Part shown: in pieces, positions 1 to 11,900 of the stretch | How the letters are laid out: every line of letters begins with the position of its first letter | Numbering within the stretch: position 1 is the stretch's first letter | DNA from: Sialis fuliginosa | Taxonomy: Eukaryota; Arthropoda; Insecta; Megaloptera; Sialidae | DNA: 64,000 nt | Reading direction: 5' to 3' | NCBI GenBank assembly: GCA_961205875.1 | Contig: OY540818.1 | Location: 17,830,761 to 17,894,760, forward strand | Translations under genes and position numbers: made by a program | The notes under the pieces: model-generated | Database searches by the model: none | What the model was told of the DNA's origin: nothing | What the model saw: only the letters and a program-made list of their open reading frames with translations

Positions 1-565
1 GTCCTAATGTCAAAATTACACTTCGTGAACCATTCTATCCAGTAGTGAAAACTAGAATAAAATCCGTTCAGTAGTTACTGAAAAAATTATGAATACATAT
101 ATAGATGATTTACAATGTTTAAAAAAGTATTTTATAATTTTCTAAATTCCATTTTTTTGGTCATTAGAAGTCTGTAAGGGGTGTGGAAAATATGCATTTT
201 ACAATATAAATAAACGGTTTTTTATAAATTACAATAAAGAATTTCCAAGAAAGGTAACCTATTTATTTATTTTTGATTTTCATACAAATTCTAAGATAAG
301 ACCAGGTGTTTCCTGGGAGAAAATATAATTTTACACGATTTTTTCAATAACAACTGAATGGATTTTATTCCAGTTTTCACTAATGGATAGGTTAAGTTTA
401 GGTGTATAATTTGTGAATATTTTGGGTAAATTTCATGAAGCCGGAAAAAACAATTCGTGGTGAACCGTGTGTGGTGAGCATGTTGGGTGGGCATGTCGGG
501 TGGGCATGATTACTTTATGTTTAATTAAATTAATATCCCCGGATAACACCGGGCCAATGCGCTAG
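1..565 (+). mobile_element. Helitron-type element, 3' end
   Basis: The stretch ends in a GC-rich hairpin (CCCCGGATAACACCGGG) followed 8 bases later by CTAG and then T, the classic Helitron 3' terminus. Its body matches 16400-16680 in the same orientation (shared blocks around the ATAAATAAACGG and GGATTTTATTCC motifs). It is non-coding here, so presumably non-autonomous, and it runs off the left edge of the window. Confidence 0.65.
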
Positions 566-824
566 TCTGAAATAAAACGAATTTTCAAGCTGCAGAAATA
601 TTCAATTCTCATATATTTGAACAAATATTCGCATTTCTGTCGCATTCGAGTAAGTTTTTTAAACTCTACTGGGAAGATTACAGTTGACGCTCTCTGCTGC
701 ATGGATTTGTCTACATTATAATGCAATTACTTTTATTAATAGCTGCCTTTGTGTACTTCGCGTTACCCTTTCTGAATTAAGTTGAAATTGTTTAGTTTAG
801 TTTCATTTTATATGTTGTACGTAT

Positions 825-977
825 ATAGGGTCGAGTGGGGTAAATATGAAACACAAAAAAATGGGGTAAAAATAAAACAAGCTTGCAATTAAAAAACTAA
901 TTTGTTTACAAGAGAATTATAAAAACTGATATGATTATTAAAGGTTTGTTAAAACGACCTGAAAATATGAATAGCCT
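825..977 (+). mobile_element. Family F MITE, left part only
   Basis: Starts with TATAGGGTCGAGTGGGGTAA, the left end of the ~560 bp element seen whole at 28732-29287 and 57655-58236. Homology stops where the palindromic element at 978 begins, so that element probably interrupted it. Confidence 0.6.
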
Positions 978-1510
978 TTTGATTTCGTTAAAAGTATGTA
1001 TATTGTACAGAAAATGACGTGAAAAGTTTAAATTTTCAAACTGCAGGTCTGTATCTTAAACCGTTCTCGAGATATAGCCTCTCAAAGTTTTAGTTTTTTC
1101 AAATTTTTGGAGAGAAAAGGCGATAACTTTTGAACGCGTGGTCGGAATTGATTTTAGTTGACGGATTTAGAATCAGCGTGTAAAAATCTATATAATGACA
1201 TGTATAATACCTTATAACTCGGAAAAAAAAAATTCGCGAAAAATCGAAAAAAATTCAAAGGGGTATACCTTAAAAAAATGTCAATTTTTGACCAAAATTT
1301 TTTTGTCGGATTTTAAAGTATTATACATGTCATTATATAGATTTTGACACGCGTTCAAAAGTTATGGCCTTTTTTCTCCAAAAATTTGAAAAAACTAAAA
1401 CTTTGAGAGGCTATATCTCGAGAACGGTTTGAGATACAGACCTGCGGTTGGAAACAGACAACTTTTCACGTCATTTTCTATACAATATACATACTTTTAA
1501 CGAAATCAAA
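978..1510. repeat. Long palindromic foldback element, copy 1
   Basis: The left arm from 978 (GATTTCGTTAAAAGTATGTA) is the reverse complement of the right arm ending at 1510 (ATACTTTTAACGAAATC). The complementarity runs inward to an axis near 1250 with few mismatches. A second copy is at 53238-53842. Both are followed by the same right flank (TTTCCTGCAGTGAACT onward). Confidence 0.85.
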
Positions 1511-1599
1511 AATTCGAAATTTTTTAGTGATATTTCCTGCAGTGAACTCGTCATATAAATATCGACTAAAATACAAGAGAATAAGACGTAGAATCCTCC

Positions 1600-2585
1600 C
1601 TTTCTAATGAAAATTAAAAATAAATAGACGAATTACCCAACTGTTAATAATATAATTTAGACGAACTATGTTTTTCGTTCTTAATTTTCAGAATGAAGTC
1701 GTTTAATATTTTTAAAATCCCAAAACGGTACTGTCTTTTTCAATAGGTGTAGTGCGCATGCCCAGAACATCAAAATCTATGTCGACGATCTGTCAGTTGT
1801 ATTTAGTACATTATTTATACAGATTATTTGTTTTAATTTTAAAATAATATATTTGGACCATCATTCAAGACGAAGTAAATAGCTATTCGAAGAAATACAA
1901 GGACATTTAATAGTTTGATGATCAATATGTTCACTGTTGATAATCACAAATGTATTCAAATATGTACGTAACATGGAGTACATGAAAATTACAAGCAATG
2001 GATATATTTTAAAAAGACTTCATTCGTTCAGTTTGGGTTTGATAATTAAGGTATGCTATCATTTAAATGTGTATATTTTGAGATCAACTTATGATTTATC
2101 ACTGCTCATAACCTAAAATCAACCAATGGAGTGTTCTTCCCTCCATTTTAATAATTATGATAATTTAGTATTATACCTACTAAATACTATGAAGCTTTTT
2201 CGTTATGATATAGAATTAATAAATACAATTGCAATAGCGACTCAGCTATGTATGTAAACAATAACATTTGTGATCCGCTGAATTTTTCATGATTCAAATT
2301 GAATAACCGCAATAAGAAATAAATTTATTATTGCATTCGAATTTGATTTTCTTACATCTTAACTGTTGTTTCAGGAAAGAAGAACTAAAATTATTTGAAA
2401 AAATGTAGTTTCTTATAACTAAAGGTACAGTAAGACTTGGAGTAAAAAGAAACCTTTATAAAATATGTGCCTTGTGTAAAAAAATATTATTTACAAACAA
2501 TTTTAAAATATAAAAATACAAGTGGAGTGATCTTCATATCTTGTAAATAAATAAATAAAATTATTTTAATATTCAAGTGAGTACA
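1600..2585 (+). other. AT-rich region upstream of the zinc-finger gene
   Basis: No ORF or repeat end is evident. It must hold the zinc-finger promoter and 5' UTR. A TGTTGTTTCAG acceptor-like site near 2364-2375 allows a 5' UTR intron. Confidence 0.3.
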
Positions 2586-3821
2586 ATGTCTGCAGAATCT
2601 GACTTTGATATAAAACTTGAACCTGGAGATTTAGTTGAAACAGAACTAGTAGAAGAATCTGACTCGCAAGAATGGAGTCTTGATAACGTTGACATAAAAG
2701 AAGAATCTCTCGATAATGAAAACAGTGAAACGAACACAGAACGAAAAGTTGTAAGACGTAAAACTCGTAAGAAAGAACAAACGTTTAAATGCGACAATTG
2801 TTTTAAAATATTCAACAAGAAAAGTCATTTCCAAGAACATTGCAAAATCCACACAGGGGAAAGACCGTTTGAATGTTATATATGCCTTCAGACTTTTTCT
2901 CGGCAGAGCCACGTAAACCGACACATTCTAATACATAGTAGAAAACAGAATTTCAAATGTAACACTTGTTCCGAAACATTTTTTCTTAAACGGGAACTAA
3001 AAACTCACTTGAAAACGCACATCGTCAAGCAATACGTATTCGAATGCGATGTATGTAAAAGGAAATTTCATAAGAAAAGCCATTACCAAGAACATTGTAA
3101 AATACATACTGGAGAACGTCCGTTCCACTGTGACATCTGTTCGCAATTGTTTACGCGAAGAAGTCACCTGAAACGCCATTCGTTGATTCACACGGGAAAC
3201 AAGCCGTACTCTTGTTCGATATGTAACAAAAAGTTTGCAGAACAGAAAGACTTAAAAGATCACGTAATCGTTCACAATAACGAACGAGCGTTCGAATGTG
3301 ACGTGTGTCTTAAGACGTTCTCGCGACAGAATAATTTAAAACAGCACCTGTTAATACATAAAGGAGTTCGTCCCTACGAGTGTGAAATTTGTCACAAGTC
3401 ATTCTTACGCCAGACGCACTTGAACCAGCACAAAAGAACTCACGATGATATAAAAGCGTTTGAATGCGAAGTATGTAATAAAGCGTTTAAGCTACGGTCA
3501 GATTTGAAACGGCATTCTATAATACACAGTGATGAGTTACCGTACGGTTGTGATTTCTGTGAGAAAATGTTTGCCGAGGAATCGCAATTAGATGAGCATG
3601 TTTTGATCCATAGAGAGGAGACTACACATTTCTGTGATATATGTTTTAAGTTGTTTACACGTCGTCAACATTTAGAGAAGCATCTTCGTGTACACACATG
3701 TGTGAAACCTTACGAATGTGTGACGTGTGGTGATACTTTTGCAAGACGTGCGGATTTGACTAGACATTACGTAGTTCATAGGAAAATAGAAGTGGAAGGA
3801 CGGTCAAGTGAAAATGCGTAG
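2586..3821 (+). CDS. C2H2 zinc-finger protein with 12 fingers, intronless ORF
   Basis: The ORF encodes 411 residues. I start it at the ATG at 2586; the open frame extends slightly upstream from a GTG, which is not a likely start in an animal gene. The first ~66 residues are acidic and hold two psi-K-x-E motifs (IKLE, IKEE), candidate SUMO-acceptor sites. They are followed by a basic patch (RRKTRKK). Twelve consecutive C-x2-C-x12-H-x3-H fingers then fill residues ~67-398, several joined by TGERPF-type linkers, and a 13-residue tail follows. No ZAD, BTB or KRAB-like domain is visible. The family role is nuclear sequence-specific DNA binding; the target is unknown. Fingers 1-3 and 4-6 look like a duplicated block, both opening with KKSH(F/Y)QEHCKIHTGERPF. 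Poly(A) signals follow at 4046 and 4057. It may lie inside a large intron of the downstream receptor gene on the same strand. Confidence 0.92.
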   Translation: MSAESDFDIKLEPGDLVETELVEESDSQEWSLDNVDIKEESLDNENSETNTERKVVRRKTRKKEQTFKCDNCFKIFNKKSHFQEHCKIHTGERPFECYICLQTFSRQSHVNRHILIHSRKQNFKCNTCSETFFLKRELKTHLKTHIVKQYVFECDVCKRKFHKKSHYQEHCKIHTGERPFHCDICSQLFTRRSHLKRHSLIHTGNKPYSCSICNKKFAEQKDLKDHVIVHNNERAFECDVCLKTFSRQNNLKQHLLIHKGVRPYECEICHKSFLRQTHLNQHKRTHDDIKAFECEVCNKAFKLRSDLKRHSIIHSDELPYGCDFCEKMFAEESQLDEHVLIHREETTHFCDICFKLFTRRQHLEKHLRVHTCVKPYECVTCGDTFARRADLTRHYVVHRKIEVEGRSSENA

Positions 3822-4889
3822 ATTTTTATTTAATTATTATTAATATGTGTTGCGATGGATGTTTAAAAATTGAAACTAATGCTATCAGGTCAACTGTCAT
3901 CTAACCTAACCTAACTTAAGCGATGTTTAAATCGGTAGTTATACACGTTTAACAATTAGAGTATTTAATTTCTTTTATAAAGAAAATAAGTGTAACTACT
4001 TAATGAAAAATACCTCAGAAATAATTGATGCAAGGTTTTCTTCAAAATAAACAACAAATAAAATGTACTGTTGCGTATAGGTTAGGTTTTTCTTTTTCTT
4101 TATAAAATTAAAAGCCTAATTAGTTTAGTGCTTATTGTTAGTTCGGTTATTTATCGTTTTAGTGCTTCAAATTATTTTATGAAAAATCTATTTTGTTTCA
4201 TATCTAAATGTGTTCTTATCTATGGATAAAATACAAACAGATTTGTTGAACAGTTGCTATAAAAATGACCGAAATTTTCACTAAAATACAAAGTAGTAGA
4301 AAATAAAAAAAAGGTCATTGCAATTGCAATATATGTATTACAAAGAAGATATAGATAAATACAGTTGAAAAACAAAAAAAAGATCATTACAATTGAAACA
4401 TGAATATACTACAAAAAATCATCCAGTTGAAAAATTACAAGTACAAAACAAAAAATGTGCAGTTGTAAAATTTTCTTAAAATAACCCCTGGTGTATAATT
4501 TCAGTTTTTTTAGTTCAATTAAGACCCATAGCTACATTACGAATGATCTTTGGTTAAAGTATTTGATTTAAATATATATATACGAATTTGCATATCGAAA
4601 AAAACGTTTTTTTGCAATATCGCGAAAACAAGAGCTGATTGAGCAAAATTAGATCTTTTTATCCAAATTACCCTACAAAAGTTGTTGTCTACTCTACAGC
4701 TTTCGACTAGTGTAATTATTATGCAGATTTTCAGTTGGCAACACAATTATTAATAATTTTTAGTTCAATTGGAATTTTATGAATATAATTTTCTTTTAAT
4801 AATTTAATCTAAGCCATTATATTATATAGGTAAGAATAATATATTATGTTGATGATTCATATGTGGCATTTTTAAATAAAATAATTTAA
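3822..4889. other. 3' flank of zinc-finger gene, AT-rich, no gene seen
   Basis: Contains the two poly(A) hexamers and a short CTAACCTAACCTAAC run (3901-3915), the insect telomere motif in reverse orientation. Nothing else was recognised. Confidence 0.3.
4046..4062 (+). promoter_or_regulatory. Poly(A) signals of the zinc-finger gene
   Basis: Two AATAAA hexamers, at 4046 and 4057, lie about 225-240 bases after the zinc-finger stop codon. No other gene is nearby on this strand. Confidence 0.5.
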
Positions 4890-5608
4890 GAAGGAATGGG
4901 ACAAACAATAGAAGACAAAAATAGCTAATTTTGAAAATTCACAAATATTTGCACTGTAAATTTTGTAATGGAAATTATTCGTCTGATCAAAAAACGGAAC
5001 AACGAGTTTTGATTAGTTGATTCATGGAATTTCTGGTGGAATGTACCAGAAATTAAAAGAATGTCATTTAGTTTCTATCTCTTTCTGGTTACTTCTTTCT
5101 CACTTCCTTGCACGCTTAAAAAATGACATTCTTTTAAATTATGGTACATTCCACCAGAAATTCCATGAATCTAAGCTCGTTGTTCCGTTTTTTGGTTAGA
5201 CTTGAACGTTCCCATTGACACAAATTATTTTACTTACATTTTTGACTATTTTGATAAAATTTGTAAAGATTTAAACATATTTTTTGACAGTGAATATTCA
5301 ACTTAACAAAAATATATTTTTAATATTATTTAGATTATTTATTTCTTCATATTGTTTATATAATTATTAAAAATGATATTTTGCATAATCAAATACTATA
5401 CTCCCCAAAAAATTATAAAATCAGTATCTTTTTATTAATGTGTTTTACCTAAAAAATGTCGAAAAATATCAGTTATTAAAATCAATATATTTTCTAAACG
5501 GCTCGGTAAATCAACTTAATATTTTGTTTATCGCTTTAGAATGTTAATGAGGACATTTTCATGAATTTTTTACATTTGGTAATATTTTGATAGTGCCCCC
5601 ATTCCTTC
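4890..5608. mobile_element. piggyBac-like MITE with TTAA target site
   Basis: Terminal inverted repeats GAAGGAATGGG at 4890 and CCCATTCCTTC ending at 5608. Each is flanked by TTAA (4886-4889 and 5609-5612), the piggyBac target duplication. The interior is non-coding and contains a separate ~85 bp-arm inverted repeat at 4983-5208. Confidence 0.65.
4983..5208. repeat. Inverted repeat inside the TTAA MITE
   Basis: Arms at about 4983-5070 and 5125-5208 are reverse complements (e.g. GGTGGAATGTACCAGAAATT against TGGTACATTCCACCAGAAAT), with ~55 bases of loop. It would form a strong hairpin. Confidence 0.8.
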
Positions 5609-5612
5609 TTAA

Positions 5613-7188
5613 CTTAAATCTTTATATTTTATATATTAAATATAACACAAAGATAATTTTTTATATATATAAATAAATCAATTTCCATAATATTGCTAAA
5701 TAATTATGTACATATGCAATTATTTTATTGATAAATAAAATATATACTTGCAAAATATGATAATATCCAGAACTAGAGGTGTACCGGATTTCCGGCCGGA
5801 ATTCACGTCTAACGTCACTACTTTTATATTTTAAAGATAAATACATAGATTATTATCTTAATTAAATTAATATAACAATATCTGGAAAACAACAGCTCTA
5901 AATAATTTTTTATTTACAGCGAATTTTTCTGCATAAGTGAAATTCTTTTCTGGAACAACCTGTATGTTATTATTTTTTTTGCAAAAACTAAAAATATTTT
6001 TAAATTTTTATACGTTTATTTCATTAAAAAGTTTTTTTTCTACAAGTTAAAATTATAATTTTTTTTCTGTATGAACCCCTCCGAGAAGTTAGGCTGTATA
6101 CGCGCCTGACCTAATTCCCAATTGTTTCGGATAATCGATGCTCTACTGTATTTGTTTTTCTTTAAAACTAAAATTTTTTCAAAAGAGTATATTATTTACA
6201 TTCTGAATTCTTCAAAATTCAAACACTATATTATATATGTATATATATATTTCCTTTATAAATATATTAATTTTATTTTAAATATATCATATATTAAGTA
6301 ATCATCATATTATATACCTCACCAGGATTTCAAAACAGAAAACTTTAGGAAACATTATTATTGCTATCTGGAAATACAAAAATTATGTTCGGTATAATTG
6401 CAAATATAAATTTTTTCGAAACTATAATTAGATTTAAAAATTATATAAGTGTTCACATGATACTCTAATTTTTGGTAAAATTTTTGGAAGGCTGTAGCTC
6501 CCGAACGTAGAATTTCCGGACTTAGGTTCAGATAAATTTTACAGTATAAATTCACACTTATGAAACATAATTCACATATTATAGGAAAATTAATTTTTTA
6601 ACAAAATAATACATGTTTAAAAGTTTTTTATTTCCAATTATATTAACCTTAGGACCCTGCACAGGGGTTAACCAAATCCCACAAAATTTAATAAGATCGT
6701 CCTGGTACAATGATACAGCATAATATCGTTCGACATGGAGCAATGTCTTCCAAAATACGCATTCAAAATTTTAAAATGATTTATGCTTGATTGTTAGCAC
6801 ATGTATAATTTAATATACCTACATGCATTCTTCCCTGGATATGTCGTTTTACTAACGATTTAAAGGAACTCCTCTTAAAAAACATTGCTAATATCATAAG
6901 ATATTTAAAAATTATAAATCGTAATTGAGAAATACTGGTGAGAAATGTGATATTAATTAATAAATGATTTCACGGCTTTTGCTGTTAAGATGCCAATTGT
7001 ATAAAATATATTTAAGTATGTTATTTAATAATAAGTAATGTGGTACAGAGTTGCATATCGAAATGTTCATATTTTTTAAATTATAACATGTATTATAAGA
7101 GATATAATAATTTACTGAATATAGATTTTAATAAATGAGTGTTTATGTTTTTTTGGTACCTTCTTCAATTTATAGAGCTTACATAGAT
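5613..7188. other. AT-rich stretch without a recognisable gene
   Basis: Microsatellite-like (AT)n around 6230-6250 and scattered old repeat fragments. No ORF has coding character. Confidence 0.3.
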
Positions 7189-7553
7189 AAGGTAAAGGCA
7201 CCAGTTATGGCCGCTATATGAACAAGTTTTCGTTTTTTGTAATTCTCATAAATTCGTTACTAATAAAACAAGTAACTCTTTATTTAATCAATTTAATTAC
7301 CATTAAATTATGGCCTTTTATTTTGTGTTTTTTCTCCAGTAATGGCAAAGTTAAAACCAATAATGAGCACGCAGTGATGGACACTTGCTTATGATTACAA
7401 AATGATAAGTACTACGACACAAAAGATATAAAAGAAAGAATCGTCAAATTTGAAACAATGTAAAGCAGTTGCTATGATAATATAATAATTAATAAATAAA
7501 TTATACTTATAATTAGTTTAAATGTCCACCATTTTGACACCTATTTTTACGAA
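7189..7553 (+). mobile_element. Family A MITE, truncated
   Basis: Begins with AAGGTAAAGGCACCAGTTAT and runs through the family blocks CAAGTAACTCTTTATT and GTTTAAATGTCCACCATTTT, then loses homology. The right end is missing. Confidence 0.7.
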
Positions 7554-8312
7554 AAAATGAATAGAACATAAATTATAGATATAGATATTACCTACATTTC
7601 TTTAACTTGGCCATTTTTCTCTATTTCGCACTGTTTCAGAGTAATTTGAAAAATTCAAAAATCGACGTAGGTAAACATCTGTATAAGGTTGAAAGATCGT
7701 TTTCACCCTTCTACGATTTGTCGTATTTGAGTTACAGCGCTTACAGACACACAGACATCATGGCGAAAATAGTCAGAATGGATTCAGGGAAGGTCAAAAT
7801 AGATAATTCCGTCAAAATCCGGATTTAGAAAAAAAATCGGCTTCACTATACTTACTTATACTAATGTATATTTCATATACATGGTATAAGAAAGTAAAAA
7901 TCTTTTTTTTTTTTGACTAGCTAAATCTTTAATGAGTTAGTTATTTTTTCCTGCTCCGCATTTATTTCTGCCCACTCTAGGACCGGCTCTGTACATATTT
8001 AAAGGTTGATAAACATGCCATTTCACTGTTTTAAATAAATCACCTGCAAAGCGGTTGTGTTTCCAATTAATTCATGTAACACAAAACATAGTTGTTCCGA
8101 TCGAGAATTCGGCGTGCCAATTAATCACAATATTCAGAGACGTTTGATTTCGGGTTTAACGGATTACAGATTTTCAAGTAGACCTATTTATCATGTATAT
8201 ACGTCTATTACTATTTCAAAATCATTCGTTATTAAGCATTTACCAATAATTAGTATTTGATTCTCGATATAAATTATAAAATTACCAGCTTCACAGCCGA
8301 ATTTATGTAATA

Positions 8313-8400
8313 CTAGCGCATTGGACCCGGTGTTACCCGGGGATATTAATTTAATTCAACATAAAGTAATCATGTTTTTTAAAATTCGATAAAAAAAAAC
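8313..8400 (-). mobile_element. Helitron 3' end, reverse orientation
   Basis: CTAGCGCATTGGACCCGG, then GTGTTACCCGGGG, is the reverse complement of the hairpin-plus-CTAG terminus at 540-565, and homology continues to TAAAGTAATCATG. The inner extent is uncertain. Confidence 0.55.
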
Positions 8401-8969
8401 TAGGAATATTTTTACTAGCCATTTTTTTATTAGATATTTATTGATATTTTAACAATACAAAAAAAAAAAATTTGAAAATTGAAAAAATGACAGGCTGGTA
8501 AAGTGGGGGAGTGAAAAATAAGGGTGCGTCCTTCTGACATAATTCCAACCCTTCTAGTGATCTGAAAAAGAAAAGAAAAAAGATTCTTAATTAGTAAGAA
8601 TGTCGCTATCGTCTGAACTACGGAAATAATTTATTTTTTTCAAAGTTTTGAATTTTTTAAAAATAGAAAAAAACAAAATATTTACATAATTATAGTTCCA
8701 ACAATAGAGGGATATATAATGAAGGTCCACACCAAATTTCAAGTTAATCGGTTTATTAGAACTTGAGAAATCCCGTCAGACGTATTAGAAAAAGGCCTTC
8801 TTCTTTTTATATAGCTATAACTCTGTAAATATTTGAAATTTTAAAAATTCCTTTGGATGATATATTTTTGATGGTGTAATCTTTAAAAATATGGAAGAAA
8901 AAAAAATCGATATTTTCAAAATTCTAGACTAGAATATTCCCTTAATAATATTTATTTATTTATTTACAG

Positions 8970-11900
8970 ACCAAACCTCTAACTGTAATGAGTGCCGTTC
9001 TGATCTGGGTACTCGCCAGCATTTGCGCTGTTCCAGCCGCAGTCGTCAGCAATGTGCAAGAGATACCTTTAGAAGGGTATAATAGAACCATCTACATATG
9101 CTCACCATTTCCTCCAGGTGTGTTTGTGTAAACTGCTTTCTATTGATATATTGTATGACATTTATTTTATCAATGTAGTTTGTTATACAAACATTATAAA
9201 AACGTTATAAGGTACTAGCACCAGTTATGGCCGCTATAAGAGCAAGGTTTACTTCTTTTTTGTAATTCTCATCAACTCATGTTACTAATAATATATTTAA
9301 TCAATTTAATTAACAAAAGATATAAAAGAAAGAATCGTCAAATTTGAAACAATGTAAAGCAGTTGCTATGATAATATAATAACTTATAAATAAATTATAC
9401 AATTAATTAGTTTAAATGTCCACCATTTTAACACCTATTGGCCGATTGTCATCAAATCACGCTGTAAGACAGTTAAATGTATGTATATAGATTAATATTC
9501 AGAAATGGTAGTAATAAAATATCAACAAGTATTTCTAATTCAGTATATTTAATTAAAGAATAGCCATTACTGGGGTCATATCTAAGACTGGTGCCAGTAC
9601 CTTACATATCGCTAATTAATTGAGTTTCTTAAACTTAATCTTTTTTTACGTATATTAAGGACTTATGACCTGCAAAACATTAATTTTATCGAAATAAATG
9701 ATTTCATCGTCATAAGTACTTAATGTAGATATAATTTGCCCTTTACAGCATCCAATTTGGTCGTATAGTTTAGAAAATATCGAAATATACATACGGGAAC
9801 ATATTGTTCTCGCGATGGCGGCCCGTGCCGCGGCGTGCGGCAAGGAGGTAGTAGTAGGGCAGAGTCCGGTATTCTTTTGATTGTCAATTGTTTATTTATT
9901 TTTTATTAAATTTTGTGGCGGCATTTCAAAATGCACCAATCACACATCGTTAAATTTGACCAAAGGTTACTACAACATTTCTAATTGCCCACATGTTAAA
10001 TTTCCTATGTCTTAATCAACTTGGAATACACTGTATAGTTTATTACAATTACAGGGGTCAAAACTGGTCAGTAAAATCAGTAAAAGTCAGTTTTTTGTAA
10101 CCAGGTCAGTTAGAGTCAGTTTTTTGGGAAAATGGTCAGTTTTGTCAGTTTTTTGGGTTTGGCACCCAAAGTTTTCACATCGGAGCCCTATTTATCGTGA
10201 AAAAACTCACTATTTGACTTCAAAACGACACAATTACCGTGAAAATAATATTCAAATTATAAATAATGCTCTATTTTGTTTACTTATTTGTATTGTTTAT
10301 TACCAACTTTTAGAAGATATTTTATGACCTTATTGTAACGTATACGTGAACATATAAACAACATAATCTCACCCTAGCACTGGCTATGCCAAGTTCTGTA
10401 AGAAAAATTAACAAAAATTAACTATAATATTTGTTTTTTTATTGTGGAGGCCAATAATTATAAAAGTATTTTTTTAATACATAACATTTTTTAACTCTGT
10501 TCAAATAGTCAGTAAAAGTCAGTATTTTTAGACTTCTAAGTCAGTAAAATCAGTATTTTGAACACTGAACTTGTTTCGACCCATGCAATTATTTATTTGT
10601 TACAGATGAGTTCAACGTGACAGCCAGTGGTGGCGGAACATATACACAATACAACGTGGTGCTGAAGGCAGTTCTGTATTATGTGGGGCCGCTATGTGTG
10701 ATCGCTTGTTTCTACGTGCTGATGGCGCGTCGACTACAGACAAGCGCCCGCGATCTACCCAGCAGCCTTGCAGGACCACAAAGTCTCGCTCAAGCTAGGG
10801 CTAGAAGGCACGTTGCTCGTATGGTGCTTGCTTTTGTTCTTGGTAAGGTATTTGTTAATTTTTTTTTTTTTGGGGAATTTTTATCTCGGAAAGTATTTGT
10901 TCGCTTTCATCCAAAACTTAAAAATACTTGAAAGTATACCTAATAATTAAATTTGATAGTTTTTGGAGTCGGTTTTGTTTTTTTAGGGTTCTGTAGAAAA
11001 CTAGGAACCCTTATAGTTCCGCTCTGTCCGTCCGTCCGTCCGTCTATAGAAATTTTGGACTGACTTCCAATAGACTGAAAAGTATATTCAAACTTTTTTT
11101 CTTTCTTTCGATAGATAGGTCTCCTAAAATATAAACAAAAATGTCAAATGAACTTTTGATTTTAACCCTTCAGTCACGATATATTTGCATTTAAATGTCG
11201 TTATCAGAGCGTCCTTCCCCCCTTTATTTCTAAACTTTCTATTCAAAATAATAGAATATAGCTTTTAATTAGTACTTCCACTGAAAATTATAACGAACAT
11301 TGTCAAAATTATTTTGGACCCCCTCTCATAGACTAAAAATTGTACTCAATTTTTTTTCCACTTTAGATAGATCTCCTAAAATGCAACAAAAAATGTTATA
11401 TGACCTTTTGATTTTAACCCATCAGTCACGATATATTTGCATTTAAATGTCGTTATCAGAGCGTCCCCTTCCCCCTCTATTTTCTAAACTATCGATGCAA
11501 AAAATCTAAAAAAAATCCAGAATGTAGCTTTTAGTTAGTACTTTCAATGAAAATTATAACGAACTTTGTAGCTAGAATAGTTTATTAAAAAAATTGAAAT
11601 AACTCTTGTTTATAAAACTAATTATTAGTATAATTTATTCATTAATTATTATATTATCATAGCAACTGCTTTACATTGTTTCAAATATCTTTTGTGACAT
11701 AGTACTTATCATTTCGTAATCATTAACAAGTGTCCATCACTGCGTGCTCATTACTGGTCTTACTTTTGCCATCACTGGAGAAAAAACATGAACAAAATAA
11801 AAGGCTATAATTAAAAAAAAACTATATTTGGTGACTTTAAAATCATTAAATTAAGAGTTACTTGTTTTATTAGTAACATGAGTTCATGAGAATTACAAAA

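Noticed and set aside
10617-10931. 104-residue ORF read as a separate membrane protein
   Set aside because: It is receptor exon 10606-10842 read through its donor into the intron.
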